Shown here: positions 22,893 to 30,545 of the stretch, piece after piece
How the letters are laid out: each line of letters begins with the position of its first letter
Position numbering within the stretch: position 1 is the stretch's first letter
Source of the DNA: Streptomyces canus
Lineage (GTDB): Bacteria > Actinomycetota > Actinomycetes > Streptomycetales > Streptomycetaceae
DNA length: 64,000 nucleotides
NCBI RefSeq assembly: GCF_041435015.1
Contig: NZ_CP107989.1
Coordinates: 3,720,001 to 3,784,000, forward strand
Direction of reading: 5' to 3'
Notes under the pieces: generated by a model
The model's input: the letters and a program-made list of their open reading frames with translations, nothing else
The model's database searches: none
What the model was told of the DNA's origin: nothing
Program-made: the position numbers and the translations under genes

Positions 22893-25610
22893 CTGACTAC
22901 GACCTTCCGCGATCTCGGGATTCTCACCGAGACGGCCGAGGCCCTCGAGGCCGTCGGCATCATCAACCCGTTCCCCATCCAGCAGATGACGCTCCCGGTC
23001 GCCCTCTCCGGCTCCGACGTCATCGGCCAGGCCAAGACCGGCACCGGCAAGACGCTGGGCTTCGGCCTTCCGCTCCTCGAGCGCGTCACCGTCCCCGCCG
23101 ACGTCGAAGCAGGCCGCGCCAAGCCCGAGGACCTCACCGACGCCCCGCAGGCGCTCGTCGTCGTCCCCACGCGCGAGCTGTGCACCCAGGTCACCAACGA
23201 CCTGCTGACCGCGGGCAAGGTACGCAACGTCCGCGTCCTCGCCATCTACGGCGGCCGCGCCTACGAGCCCCAGGTCGAGGCCCTCAAGAAGGGCGTCGAC
23301 GTCGTCGTCGGCACCCCGGGCCGACTGCTGGACCTCGCGGGCCAGAAGAAGCTCAACCTCGGCCACATCAAGGCGCTCGTCCTCGACGAGGCCGACGAGA
23401 TGCTCGACCTCGGCTTCCTGCCCGACGTCGAGAAGATCATCAACATGCTGCCGGCCCGCCGCCAGACGATGCTGTTCTCGGCCACCATGCCGGGCGCGGT
23501 CATCGGTCTCGCGCGCCGCTACATGTCGCAGCCCACGCACATCAACGCCACCTCGCCCGACGACGCGGGCAGGACGGTCGCGAACACCAAGCAGCACGTG
23601 TACCGCGCGCACAACATGGACAAGCCCGAGATGGTCGCGCGCATACTGCAGGCCGACGGCCGGGGACTGGTCATGGTCTTCTGCCGCACCAAGCGCACCG
23701 CGGCCGACCTGGCCGACCAGCTGCAGCAGCGCGGCTTCGCCGCCGGCGCGGTCCACGGCGACCTGGGTCAGGGCGCCCGTGAGCAGGCGCTGCGCGCCTT
23801 CCGCAACGGCAAGGTGGACGTCCTGGTCTGCACCGACGTCGCCGCCCGCGGCATCGACGTCGAGGGCGTCACGCACGTCATCAACTACCAGTCTCCCGAA
23901 GAGGAGAAGACGTACCTGCACCGCATCGGCCGTACCGGCCGCGCGGGTGCCAAGGGCATCGCGATCACCCTCGTCGACTGGGACGACATCCCGCGCTGGC
24001 AGCTGATCAACAAGGCGCTCGAGCTCAACTTCAACGATCCGCCGGAGACGTACTCCACCTCCCCGCACTTCTACGAGGAGTTGAGCATCCCCGCGGGCAC
24101 CAAGGGTGTCCTGCCGCGGGCCGAGCGCACGCGCGCCGGGCTCGGGGCGGAGGAGCTGGAGGACCTGGGCGAGACGGGTGGCCGTGGCGCACGCGGTCGC
24201 GGTGACCGGGACCGGGACCGGGGTCGCGGGCGTGGGGGCCGGGACGAGTCCCGCTCCGCCGACCGCGAGCGTGCGGAGCGTACGCCGCGCCGTCGCCGTC
24301 GTACCCGTGGTGGGACCTCGCCGGACGTGGCGGCCCCCGCCGAGGCGGTCACCCCGTCGGAGACCACCGCGGTCGAGGACGCCACCGCGACCCGCACCCC
24401 GCGCCGTCGTCGCCGCACCCGCGGCGGGGCGTCCGACTCGGCGCCGGCCACGGCAGTGGCGGCGGTCGAGCCGGCCGTGTCCGAGGCCGCGGAGTCCGCC
24501 GTCACGGCGGCGGAGGGCCCGTCCCTCGACACCGAGACCCCGGCCAAGCCGCGCCGCCGCCGGACCCGCAGGTCCGCGGAGACGCCGGCCGCCGTGGAGA
24601 CGGTCGTCGAGACCACGCCGGTCACGGAGGCCGCTCCGGTCACCGAGGCCGCTCCGGAGGCTCCGGCCACGAAGCCGCGCCGTACGCGCAAGACGGCGGC
24701 TGCGGCTCCGGCCGCGGAAGCCGCCGTGGACACGGCCGAAGCCACCGAGGCCAAGCCGCGCCGCACCCGCAAGGCAGCCGCCGCTCCCGCCGCCGAGACG
24801 GCGGTGGACACCGCGGAAGGCACGGCCACCAAGCCGCGCCGCACCCGCAAGACCACGACCGCGACGCCGGAGGCCACCGCCGACACGGCGGAGACCGCGG
24901 AGGTCAAGCCGCGCCGCACCCGCAAGACCGTAGCCACGGCTACGACCGCGGCCGAGTCCGCGGTGGACACGGCCGAAGCCACCGAGGCCAAGCCGCGCCG
25001 CACCCGCAAGGCAGCAGCCGCCACCCCGGCCGCAGACGCCGCCCTGGACACGGCCGAAGCCACCGAGGCCAAGCCGCGCCGCACGCGCAAGACCACGGCT
25101 GCGGCTCCGGCCGCAGAAGCCGCCGTGGACACGGCGGAGGCGACGGAAGCCAAGCCGCGCCGGCGTACCCGCAAGGTCGCCGAGCCCGCTGTGACCGCCG
25201 ACATCCCGGCCCAGGCGGTTCAGGAGCCGGAGGCGGTCGAGGTGGCCAACCCGCGGCGGACGCGAAAGACGGCGAGCTCGGCGAAGGCGGCCGAGACGGC
25301 AGTGGACACCGCGGAAGGCACGGCCACCAAGCCGCGCCGCACCCGCAAGACCGCGACCGCGACGCCGGAGGCCACCGCCGACACGGCGGAGACCGCGGAG
25401 GTCAAGCCGCGCCGCACCCGCAAGACCGCGGCCACCGCCGAGGTCGTCGCGGACTCGGCCGAGGCCAAGCCCCGTCGGCGTACCACCCGCAAGGCCGCCG
25501 AGCCTGCGGTGACCGCCGACATCCCGGCCCAGGCGGACCAGGAGCCGAAGGTTGCCGCACCGCGACGCCGGACCCGCAAGACGGCCGCCGCGGAGCCCGC
25601 GGACAGCTGA
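22893..25610 (+). CDS. DEAD-box ATP-dependent RNA helicase (RhlE-like) with long repetitive tail
   Basis: The helicase core covers about residues 1-400: Q motif (FRDLGILTETAEALEAVG, then PFPIQ), AKTGTGKT near 47, PTRELC, DEADE near 165, SAT near 196 and HRIGRTGR near 343. It unwinds or remodels RNA in ribosome assembly or decay. The first ATG in frame (22986) would remove the Q motif. The frame is open from 22818 with no ATG, GTG or TTG before it, so the likely start is CTG at 22893, after AGAGGC. The last 500 residues are disordered, with an RGG-like Arg/Gly segment and about a dozen KPRRTRK repeats alternating with acidic Ala-rich linkers. The tail probably binds RNA or promotes condensates; this is inferred. 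Confidence 0.9.
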   Translation: MTTTFRDLGILTETAEALEAVGIINPFPIQQMTLPVALSGSDVIGQAKTGTGKTLGFGLPLLERVTVPADVEAGRAKPEDLTDAPQALVVVPTRELCTQVTNDLLTAGKVRNVRVLAIYGGRAYEPQVEALKKGVDVVVGTPGRLLDLAGQKKLNLGHIKALVLDEADEMLDLGFLPDVEKIINMLPARRQTMLFSATMPGAVIGLARRYMSQPTHINATSPDDAGRTVANTKQHVYRAHNMDKPEMVARILQADGRGLVMVFCRTKRTAADLADQLQQRGFAAGAVHGDLGQGAREQALRAFRNGKVDVLVCTDVAARGIDVEGVTHVINYQSPEEEKTYLHRIGRTGRAGAKGIAITLVDWDDIPRWQLINKALELNFNDPPETYSTSPHFYEELSIPAGTKGVLPRAERTRAGLGAEELEDLGETGGRGARGRGDRDRDRGRGRGGRDESRSADRERAERTPRRRRRTRGGTSPDVAAPAEAVTPSETTAVEDATATRTPRRRRRTRGGASDSAPATAVAAVEPAVSEAAESAVTAAEGPSLDTETPAKPRRRRTRRSAETPAAVETVVETTPVTEAAPVTEAAPEAPATKPRRTRKTAAAAPAAEAAVDTAEATEAKPRRTRKAAAAPAAETAVDTAEGTATKPRRTRKTTTATPEATADTAETAEVKPRRTRKTVATATTAAESAVDTAEATEAKPRRTRKAAAATPAADAALDTAEATEAKPRRTRKTTAAAPAAEAAVDTAEATEAKPRRRTRKVAEPAVTADIPAQAVQEPEAVEVANPRRTRKTASSAKAAETAVDTAEGTATKPRRTRKTATATPEATADTAETAEVKPRRTRKTAATAEVVADSAEAKPRRRTTRKAAEPAVTADIPAQADQEPKVAAPRRRTRKTAAAEPADS
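24672..25583 (+). repeat. Tandem repeats encoding the KPRRTRK tail
   Basis: About a dozen units of roughly 75-81 bp each encode KPRRTRK followed by an Ala/Thr/Glu linker such as AAVDTAEATEA. Some pairs are nearly identical at the DNA level (for example AVDTAEGTATKPRRTRK near 24800 and 25300), which suggests recent duplication. Confidence 0.85.
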
Positions 25611-25617
25611 GCCCGCA

Positions 25618-25656
25618 CCGACGGCCCGGCCCCTTCACCTGGGGCCGGGCCGTCGG
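25618..25656 (+). terminator. Terminator after the RNA helicase
   Basis: A perfect 16-bp stem, CCGACGGCCCGGCCCC with its complement, and a 7-base loop, 8 bp after the helicase stop codon. Confidence 0.88.
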
Positions 25657-25731
25657 CGTCCCCGCACCGCACCGGCCCGTGGCAGCCGGCGCCGACCACA
25701 CCCGCGCCACCGCCGCGTGGACGCGACCCGT

Positions 25732-25755
25732 CACGACGAACCCGCAGCCGCCCGA
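25732..25755. repeat. Dispersed short repeat, copy 2
   Basis: CACGACGAACCCGCAGCC followed by GCCCGAC, nearly the same as 21681-21704. It lies in the gap between the helicase terminator and the next hydrolase. Confidence 0.5.
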
Positions 25756-25838
25756 CGACGCCCCACGGCACCGACTGCGGCGCCCCACGGCACCCCGTAC
25801 GGCGCCGGCCCGTCACCCCCGCCGGATACCCTCACCCC

Positions 25839-26708
25839 GTGAGCACCCGAGCCGTCTTCACCCCGCCCCCCGGCGCCCGTGCCTGCCCCCTGCGCACCGC
25901 TCGCGGTGAGTTCGCGGCCGTGGGCTCGGCCGTGGCCCCCGGGGTCGCCGAGAAGGGCACCGCGCTGTTGCTGCCCGGGTTCACGGGGAGCAAGGAGGAC
26001 TTCACGCTGCTCCACGAGCCGCTCACGGCGCGCGGATACCGGGTCGTGGCCGTGGACGGGCGGGGACAGTTCGAGTCGGACGGGCCCGAGACCGACGAAT
26101 CCGCTTACGCACGGGGTGAGTTGGCGCGGGACGTGCTCGCCCAGGCCGCCGCCCTCGACACACCCGTGCACCTGGTCGGGCATTCCCTGGGCGGTCAGAT
26201 CGCGCGCGCTGCCGTACTGCTCGACCACTCTCCCTTCCTGTCGTTCACCCTCGTCTCCTCGGGCCCCGCTCAGATCTCCGACTCCCAGCAGCAGCGGGTG
26301 AAGCTGCTGCGGGACGCGCTCGGTGTGATGACGATGACCGAGGTGTGGGACGCGATCCTGGCCATGGGACCGCCCGAGGAGGTCGGCGGCCCCGCCAAGG
26401 GCATCGGGGACGTCGAACAGCTCCGTCGCCGCTGGCTGGGCAACAAGCCCGCCCAACTCCTCGCGACGGGACGCCAGTTGTGCACCGAGCCGGACCTGGT
26501 CGGCGAACTCGCCGCGGTCCCGCTGCCGTTCCACGTCCTGTCGGGATCGCAGGACGACACCTGGCCGGTGCCCCTCCTCGACGACATGGCCGTACGACTG
26601 GGTGCCCGCCGCACGGTGATCCCGGGAGCCGAACACTCCCCCAACACCGACCAGCCCCTCCCCACGGCCCACGCCCTGGCCGATTTCTGGGACGGCGTCG
26701 GCCGTTGA
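25839..26708 (+). CDS. Alpha/beta hydrolase
   Basis: This 289-residue hydrolase has nucleophile Ser in GHSLGGQI, likely acid in SGSQDDTWPV and base His in GAEHSPN. It lacks a signal peptide. It begins at the GTG at 25839. There is no Shine-Dalgarno; TACCCT is 6 bases upstream (25827-25832), so the transcript is probably leaderless. It resembles small cytosolic esterases or lactonases; the substrate is unknown. It converges on the NYN-domain gene. Confidence 0.85.
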   Translation: MSTRAVFTPPPGARACPLRTARGEFAAVGSAVAPGVAEKGTALLLPGFTGSKEDFTLLHEPLTARGYRVVAVDGRGQFESDGPETDESAYARGELARDVLAQAAALDTPVHLVGHSLGGQIARAAVLLDHSPFLSFTLVSSGPAQISDSQQQRVKLLRDALGVMTMTEVWDAILAMGPPEEVGGPAKGIGDVEQLRRRWLGNKPAQLLATGRQLCTEPDLVGELAAVPLPFHVLSGSQDDTWPVPLLDDMAVRLGARRTVIPGAEHSPNTDQPLPTAHALADFWDGVGR

Positions 26709-26762
26709 GCGGTCAGTACTGCCGATATGGGTCAGCTCCGCCGAAGCTCCGCCGACGAGCGA

Positions 26763-27656
26763 TCAGTACTGCCCCTGCAAGTGCTCCCAGAACCCGTCCC
26801 GCAGTGCCCGACGCAGATCCGCCTGCCCCCGCAGTGAGTACTGGAGAAGCCCCTCCGCCTCCACCAGCAGGTCCTGGTCCACCGAGCCCGGCAGATACGG
26901 ATGGCCGGGCAGCAGCTCCTGCAGCGCCGCCCTCCCCCGCTCCGCAAGCCACTTCGCGGCGATCTGCGCGCCCACGAAACGGACGTCGTCGCGGGCGGGC
27001 CGGGTGGTTGTCGCTTCGTAGGGCACGGCCGCCCGCCGGGAGACGTACGGCTTGAAGAAGTCGAGGTCGAGGGTGCGCTGGCTGTCGACCTCCCAGAGGA
27101 GCGGTTCCGCCTGGTTGCGGCCCTCCGGTGCCTCGATGCCCCACAGGTGCACGCGGGCACCGTAGCCCTGGGCCGCCTCGACCGCCGAGACCAGATCCTC
27201 GTCTCCGCCCAGCAGTGCCGCGTCGCTGATCGCGCGGTGCCGGGCCAGGGACTCCAGGTCGGAGCGGATCAGCGAGTCGACGCCCTTCTGCTGGTTGTTG
27301 GCATTGAGGTTGCCCAACCGGACCTTCACGTCCGGGAGTTCGGCGATGGACTGCTGTTCCGAGGTGTGGATACGGCGTCTCGCGCCGTCGTACCAGTAGA
27401 CCCTCAGCAGCCTGCTGTCCGCGAAGATGGTGCGGGCCCGGTCGATGAGGGCCTCGATCAGGCCCTCGGCGTCGAGGTCGACGGCGCGACGGTCCTCGGT
27501 GCCGGCGACGAGTCGTCCCGCGGCCGCGTAGAGGTATCCCGCGTCGACGAAGATCGCATGCGTCGAGGGCGTCTTCGCGACCTCGGCGAGCATGCGCGTG
27601 AGCAGCTCGTTGGTGCGGTCGATGCGGGCGCTCAGGGGCGCCAGGTCGTCGTTCAT
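26763..27656 (-). CDS. NYN-domain (PIN-like) putative ribonuclease
   Basis: This 297-residue protein has an N-terminal NYN domain: THAIFVDAGYLY with the first Asp, then YWYDGA, KGVDSLIRSDLESLA with the second Asp and LLGGDEDLVSAVEAA with the third acidic pair. These residues match the acidic active site of PIN-like nucleases. The C-terminal 120 residues are helical and not assigned. RNA is the likely substrate. The start could be the ATG at 27656 or another ATG at 27665 (three residues more); both lack a clear ribosome-binding site. Confidence 0.82.
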   Translation of the reverse strand: MNDDLAPLSARIDRTNELLTRMLAEVAKTPSTHAIFVDAGYLYAAAGRLVAGTEDRRAVDLDAEGLIEALIDRARTIFADSRLLRVYWYDGARRRIHTSEQQSIAELPDVKVRLGNLNANNQQKGVDSLIRSDLESLARHRAISDAALLGGDEDLVSAVEAAQGYGARVHLWGIEAPEGRNQAEPLLWEVDSQRTLDLDFFKPYVSRRAAVPYEATTTRPARDDVRFVGAQIAAKWLAERGRAALQELLPGHPYLPGSVDQDLLVEAEGLLQYSLRGQADLRRALRDGFWEHLQGQY

Positions 27657-27765
27657 CGCCACCATTGTCCCGGCGGTCACGCTGCGAACACAACTGGTCC
27701 CAAGGAGTCTCGGAAGACTCACTTACCGGTCAGTAGTTAGCCGTTCGAAAAATTTCTTTAGCGTA

Positions 27766-27793
27766 GGGAATGTTTGTAACACGCACCCCGTTG
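27766..27793 (+). promoter_or_regulatory. SigR-type promoter upstream of a 50-residue protein
   Basis: The elements GGGAAT and GTTG are separated by exactly 18 bases, an excellent match to the extended consensus of thiol-stress sigma factor SigR. It lies in an unusually AT-rich divergent region. It points at the small gene at 27851, with a 5' UTR of roughly 50 bases. Confidence 0.68.
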
Positions 27794-27850
27794 ACTACAG
27801 AGGTACGCAGTAATTCTCCGCAGGAGGATGACCAGACGAAGGGAGAAGCC

Positions 27851-28003
27851 ATGCGCTTCGAAATCATGCGACTCGACGACGTCGACGGCACGCCCGTGGA
27901 CAGCACTGTCGTGGACGCCGCCTCCGTCAACCGGATCGTTCAGCAGGCCGCAGCCATAGGACAGCGACTCTGGATCCGTCCGGCCGACACCTCGGCCTCA
28001 TAA
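27851..28003 (+). CDS. Small protein of unknown function (50 residues) behind a SigR-type promoter
   Basis: The product starts MRFEIMRLDDVDGTPVDSTV and ends with IRPADTSAS; it is soluble and has a balanced composition. The ATG at 27851 follows GAAGGGAGAA. Codon bias is typical for the genome. I do not know a family with a function; the sequence looks well conserved in Streptomyces from memory. A strong terminator follows 38 bp later, so it is monocistronic. The SigR-type promoter suggests induction by thiol oxidation. Confidence 0.78.
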   Translation: MRFEIMRLDDVDGTPVDSTVVDAASVNRIVQQAAAIGQRLWIRPADTSAS

Positions 28004-28040
28004 CCGGAACAGTACAGACGCGGATCACCGCTGAAGCTTC

Positions 28041-28078
28041 AGAGCCCCCGCCAGGCATCGACGCCGGGCGGGGGCTCT
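28041..28078. terminator. Bidirectional terminator between the small protein and marC-like genes
   Basis: A perfect 12-bp stem (AGAGCCCCCGCC and its complement) with a 14-base loop between convergent genes. Confidence 0.85.
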
Positions 28079-28096
28079 GCGCGTACGCATGACCGC

Positions 28097-28702
28097 TCAG
28101 CTGCCCCGGACCACCTGGGTGATCCCGTTGATGATCTGCTGGACGGCGATCGCGGAGAGCATCATGCCCGCGAGCCGGGTGACCAGCACGACCCCGCCGT
28201 CCTTGATGACCCGGATGATCAGCAGCGAGTACCGCATCACCAGCCACAGCACGACATGGATGGCGAGGATCGCCGTCCACACCGAGACCTGCGTGGCGAC
28301 GCTGTGGGCCTTCTGCACGGCGAGGATGACGGAGACGATCGCACCCGGCCCCGCCAGCAGCGGCATGCCCAGGGGGACGAGCGCCACGTTCACGTCCTTG
28401 GTCTGCTTCGGCTCGTCGGTCTTGCCGGTGAGCAGGTCGAGCGCGATCAGCAGGAGCAGCAGCCCGCCCGCGATCATCAGCGCGGGCACGGAGACATGCA
28501 GGTAGTTCAGGATCTGGTGGCCCAGGAGCCCGAAGACGGCGATGACACCGCCCGCGACACAGACGGCCTGGAAGGCCATCCGCTTCTGCACCTTGCCGGG
28601 CCGGCCGGCGGTCAGCGCGAGGAAGATCGGGGTGATCCCGGGGGGATCCATGATGACGAACAGGGTGAGGAAGAGCGAGCCGAAGACGGCGACGTCGAAC
28701 AT
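28097..28702 (-). CDS. MarC family integral membrane protein
   Basis: This 201-residue membrane protein has six hydrophobic spans. The N-terminal MDPPGITPIFLALT and central PLGMPLLAGPGAI are diagnostic of MarC/NAAT proteins. Despite old names, the function is poorly defined; some members affect amino acid transport. It starts at the ATG at 28702. It may be read from the same transcript as the PHP phosphoesterase 82 bp upstream. Confidence 0.92.
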   Translation of the reverse strand: MFDVAVFGSLFLTLFVIMDPPGITPIFLALTAGRPGKVQKRMAFQAVCVAGGVIAVFGLLGHQILNYLHVSVPALMIAGGLLLLLIALDLLTGKTDEPKQTKDVNVALVPLGMPLLAGPGAIVSVILAVQKAHSVATQVSVWTAILAIHVVLWLVMRYSLLIIRVIKDGGVVLVTRLAGMMLSAIAVQQIINGITQVVRGS

Positions 28703-28784
28703 GACGGAACTGGCCTTACAGAAGTGGGTGGAACACGGAGCCGGGCACGGCCCGGCGCCGGGTGACGGGGAGCGGGGGCGAGCC

Positions 28785-29642
28785 TCAGATTCCGCCAGCC
28801 CCCGGGACGGGGAACGCACCCGTCGCCCGCCGCGTGATCTCCCCGTACACCTCGGGGTCCGTCGTGTACTCGCCGAGGGCGACCGTCTTGCGGCTGCCGT
28901 GGTAGTCGCTGGAGCCGGTGGTCAGCAGCCCCAGGTCCTTGGCGAGCCCGCGCAGTCGTACGCGCGTGTCCTCGTCGTGGTCCATGTGGTCGACCTCGAT
29001 GCCGTCGAGTCCGGCGGCGGCCATCTCGGCGATCGCGGACTCCGGGACGGTGTGACCGCGCTTGCTCGCGCCCGGGTGGGCGAGCACGGTGACCCCGCCG
29101 GCCCCCTTGACCAGCCGGATCGCCTCGAAGGGGTCGGTCTCGTGCTTCTCCACGTAGGCCCGCCCGCCGTCGGCCAGCCAGTCGTCGGTGAAGGCGTCGT
29201 CCACGCTCCGGACGACCCCGAGCTCGACGAGCGCGGTGGCGACATGCGGCCGCCCGACGGACCCGTCACCGGCGATCCGCGCCACCTGCTCCCAGGTGAC
29301 CGGCACGCCCAGTTCCTGAAGCCTGGCCACCATCCCGCGCGCCCGGGGCACCCGGTCGTCCCGCACCAGCTCCCGCTCGGCGAGCAGCGCCGGCTCCTCG
29401 GGATCGAAGAGGTAGGCCAGCATGTGCATGGACACCCCGCCGATCCGGCAGGACAGCTCGGCCCCGGTGACGAGGGTCAGTCCCACGGGCAGCGCGGCAA
29501 TGGCCGCGCCGTACCCACGGGTGGTGTCGTGATCGGTGAGGGCGACGACGTCCAGCCCCGCGGCGGCGGCATTCCGCACCAGCTCGGCGGGCGTGTCGGT
29601 CCCGTCGGAGGCCGTGGAGTGGCAGTGCAGATCGATGCGCAC
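28785..29642 (-). CDS. PHP-domain phosphoesterase (TrpH/RNase AM-like)
   Basis: This 285-residue protein starts at a GTG after GGAG. The N-terminal MRIDLHCHSTASDGT and ALTDHDT provide the first metal ligands of the PHP domain, and TVLAHPGA and SSDYHG provide the later ones. Members of this group hydrolyse 3',5'-bisphosphonucleotides or act as 5'-3' exoribonucleases on rRNA ends. Cytoplasmic. The choice between these activities cannot be made from sequence alone. Confidence 0.9.
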   Translation of the reverse strand: MRIDLHCHSTASDGTDTPAELVRNAAAAGLDVVALTDHDTTRGYGAAIAALPVGLTLVTGAELSCRIGGVSMHMLAYLFDPEEPALLAERELVRDDRVPRARGMVARLQELGVPVTWEQVARIAGDGSVGRPHVATALVELGVVRSVDDAFTDDWLADGGRAYVEKHETDPFEAIRLVKGAGGVTVLAHPGASKRGHTVPESAIAEMAAAGLDGIEVDHMDHDEDTRVRLRGLAKDLGLLTTGSSDYHGSRKTVALGEYTTDPEVYGEITRRATGAFPVPGAGGI

Positions 29643-29706
29643 GACGCGGACTCCAGACGCTGACGGAACAGAAGAGGACGCTCAAGGATAACCAGATCAT
29701 CGAGCT

Positions 29707-29740
29707 CCCCTGTCACACCCGCTACAGGGGTGCGACCCCT
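29707..29740 (-). terminator. Two mutually exclusive hairpins between the DUF6758-like and PHP genes
   Basis: CCCCTGT (29707-29713) can pair with ACAGGGG (29724-29730). Alternatively AGGGGT (29726-29731) can pair with ACCCCT (29735-29740). The shared arm makes the two structures exclusive. They lie just after the upstream gene stop, so a terminator is the simplest reading. Confidence 0.5.
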
Positions 29741-29744
29741 ACAG

Positions 29745-30386
29745 TCAGGGTTTCAGCAGTCGGGGCGACAGCGCCCCGCAGGGCACGAGCTCCACTTCCG
29801 CCCCCGCGTCCCGCAGATCCGTGAGCACCAGCTCGTCGTACATCAGCAAACCGGACTGCTCGGGCCAGACGACCGCCCACAGCCACAGCCCCAGCGCCTC
29901 TCCCGCAAACACCGCCCGGTCGTCCGGCGCCCCGGCGACATGCCACAGCGGAGTCGGCCGACCGGCGGCGAGCACCTTGGCCTGCGCCGGCTTCTCCACG
30001 CTCATGTACGGCCCCGGATCCGGCCCGTCCATGCCCGCGTAGCGTGCCCCGAGCCCGACCCCGAGTTCCTCGGCCACGAGAATCAGCTCGCCGACACCCC
30101 CGAGCGGTCCGGGTCCCGTGCAGGCCACGGCCGTGGCGCGACCGCCGCTGCGGTCGTCACCGGCGCAGGCCACGCCGGTGAACAGCCAGCCGACCGGCAG
30201 CGGCCACGGCATCCACACCGGCACCTGCGTGCGATGCACCACGACATCGAGGGCCTCGACGCTGGGCGGGATCACGGGCTGCAGCGGATGCACGGTCCCG
30301 TGCACATCGCACTGCCAGGAATCGGCGAAGAGTCCGGGAGCCCTGACCCGGCCACCACACTTCGGGCAACTGGGTTCGCCCCTCAT
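29745..30386 (-). CDS. Zinc-ribbon protein of unknown function (DUF6758-like)
   Basis: This 213-residue protein begins MRGEPSCPKCGGRVRAP, with a CPKC pair and a following WQCDVHG that can complete a zinc ribbon. The remaining globular region contains ATAVACTGPGPLGGVGELILV and PLWHVAGAPDDRAVF but no catalytic motif I can identify. It corresponds to a Streptomyces family annotated as DUF6758 (from memory). It is divergent from the MFS exporter gene with a 159-bp promoter region between. Confidence 0.75.
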   Translation of the reverse strand: MRGEPSCPKCGGRVRAPGLFADSWQCDVHGTVHPLQPVIPPSVEALDVVVHRTQVPVWMPWPLPVGWLFTGVACAGDDRSGGRATAVACTGPGPLGGVGELILVAEELGVGLGARYAGMDGPDPGPYMSVEKPAQAKVLAAGRPTPLWHVAGAPDDRAVFAGEALGLWLWAVVWPEQSGLLMYDELVLTDLRDAGAEVELVPCGALSPRLLKP

Positions 30387-30475
30387 AGGGCCCCACGGTC
30401 CTACCCTCGCTCCCTCACGTCAAGGACGATCACCCGTCCGGACGGAAGCGGTTCACCAGGACAAGTAGATGTAGC

Positions 30476-30505
30476 TTGCATTAATTAGCTGCTCTAACTT
30501 ACTAT
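30476..30505 (+). promoter_or_regulatory. Promoter of the MFS exporter with an overlapping inverted repeat
   Basis: TTGCAT and TACTAT are separated by 18 bases in an AT-rich patch that stands out from its surroundings. Within the spacer TTAG and CTAA arms flank 5 bases, which could be a repressor site. No regulator gene is adjacent. Confidence 0.6.
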
Positions 30506-30545
30506 GTGCATATACCAACCATCTCCGAGGAGTGGAGGACCGACC

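Noticed and set aside
24071..25204. 377-codon minus-strand frame of Ala/Val/Arg repeats
   Set aside because: It only mirrors the helicase tail repeats on the opposite strand.
26709..26775. Direct repeat TCAGTACTGCC near the end of the NYN gene
   Set aside because: Two 11-base copies about 50 bp apart around the stop codon; too short to call an attachment site or mobile element remnant.
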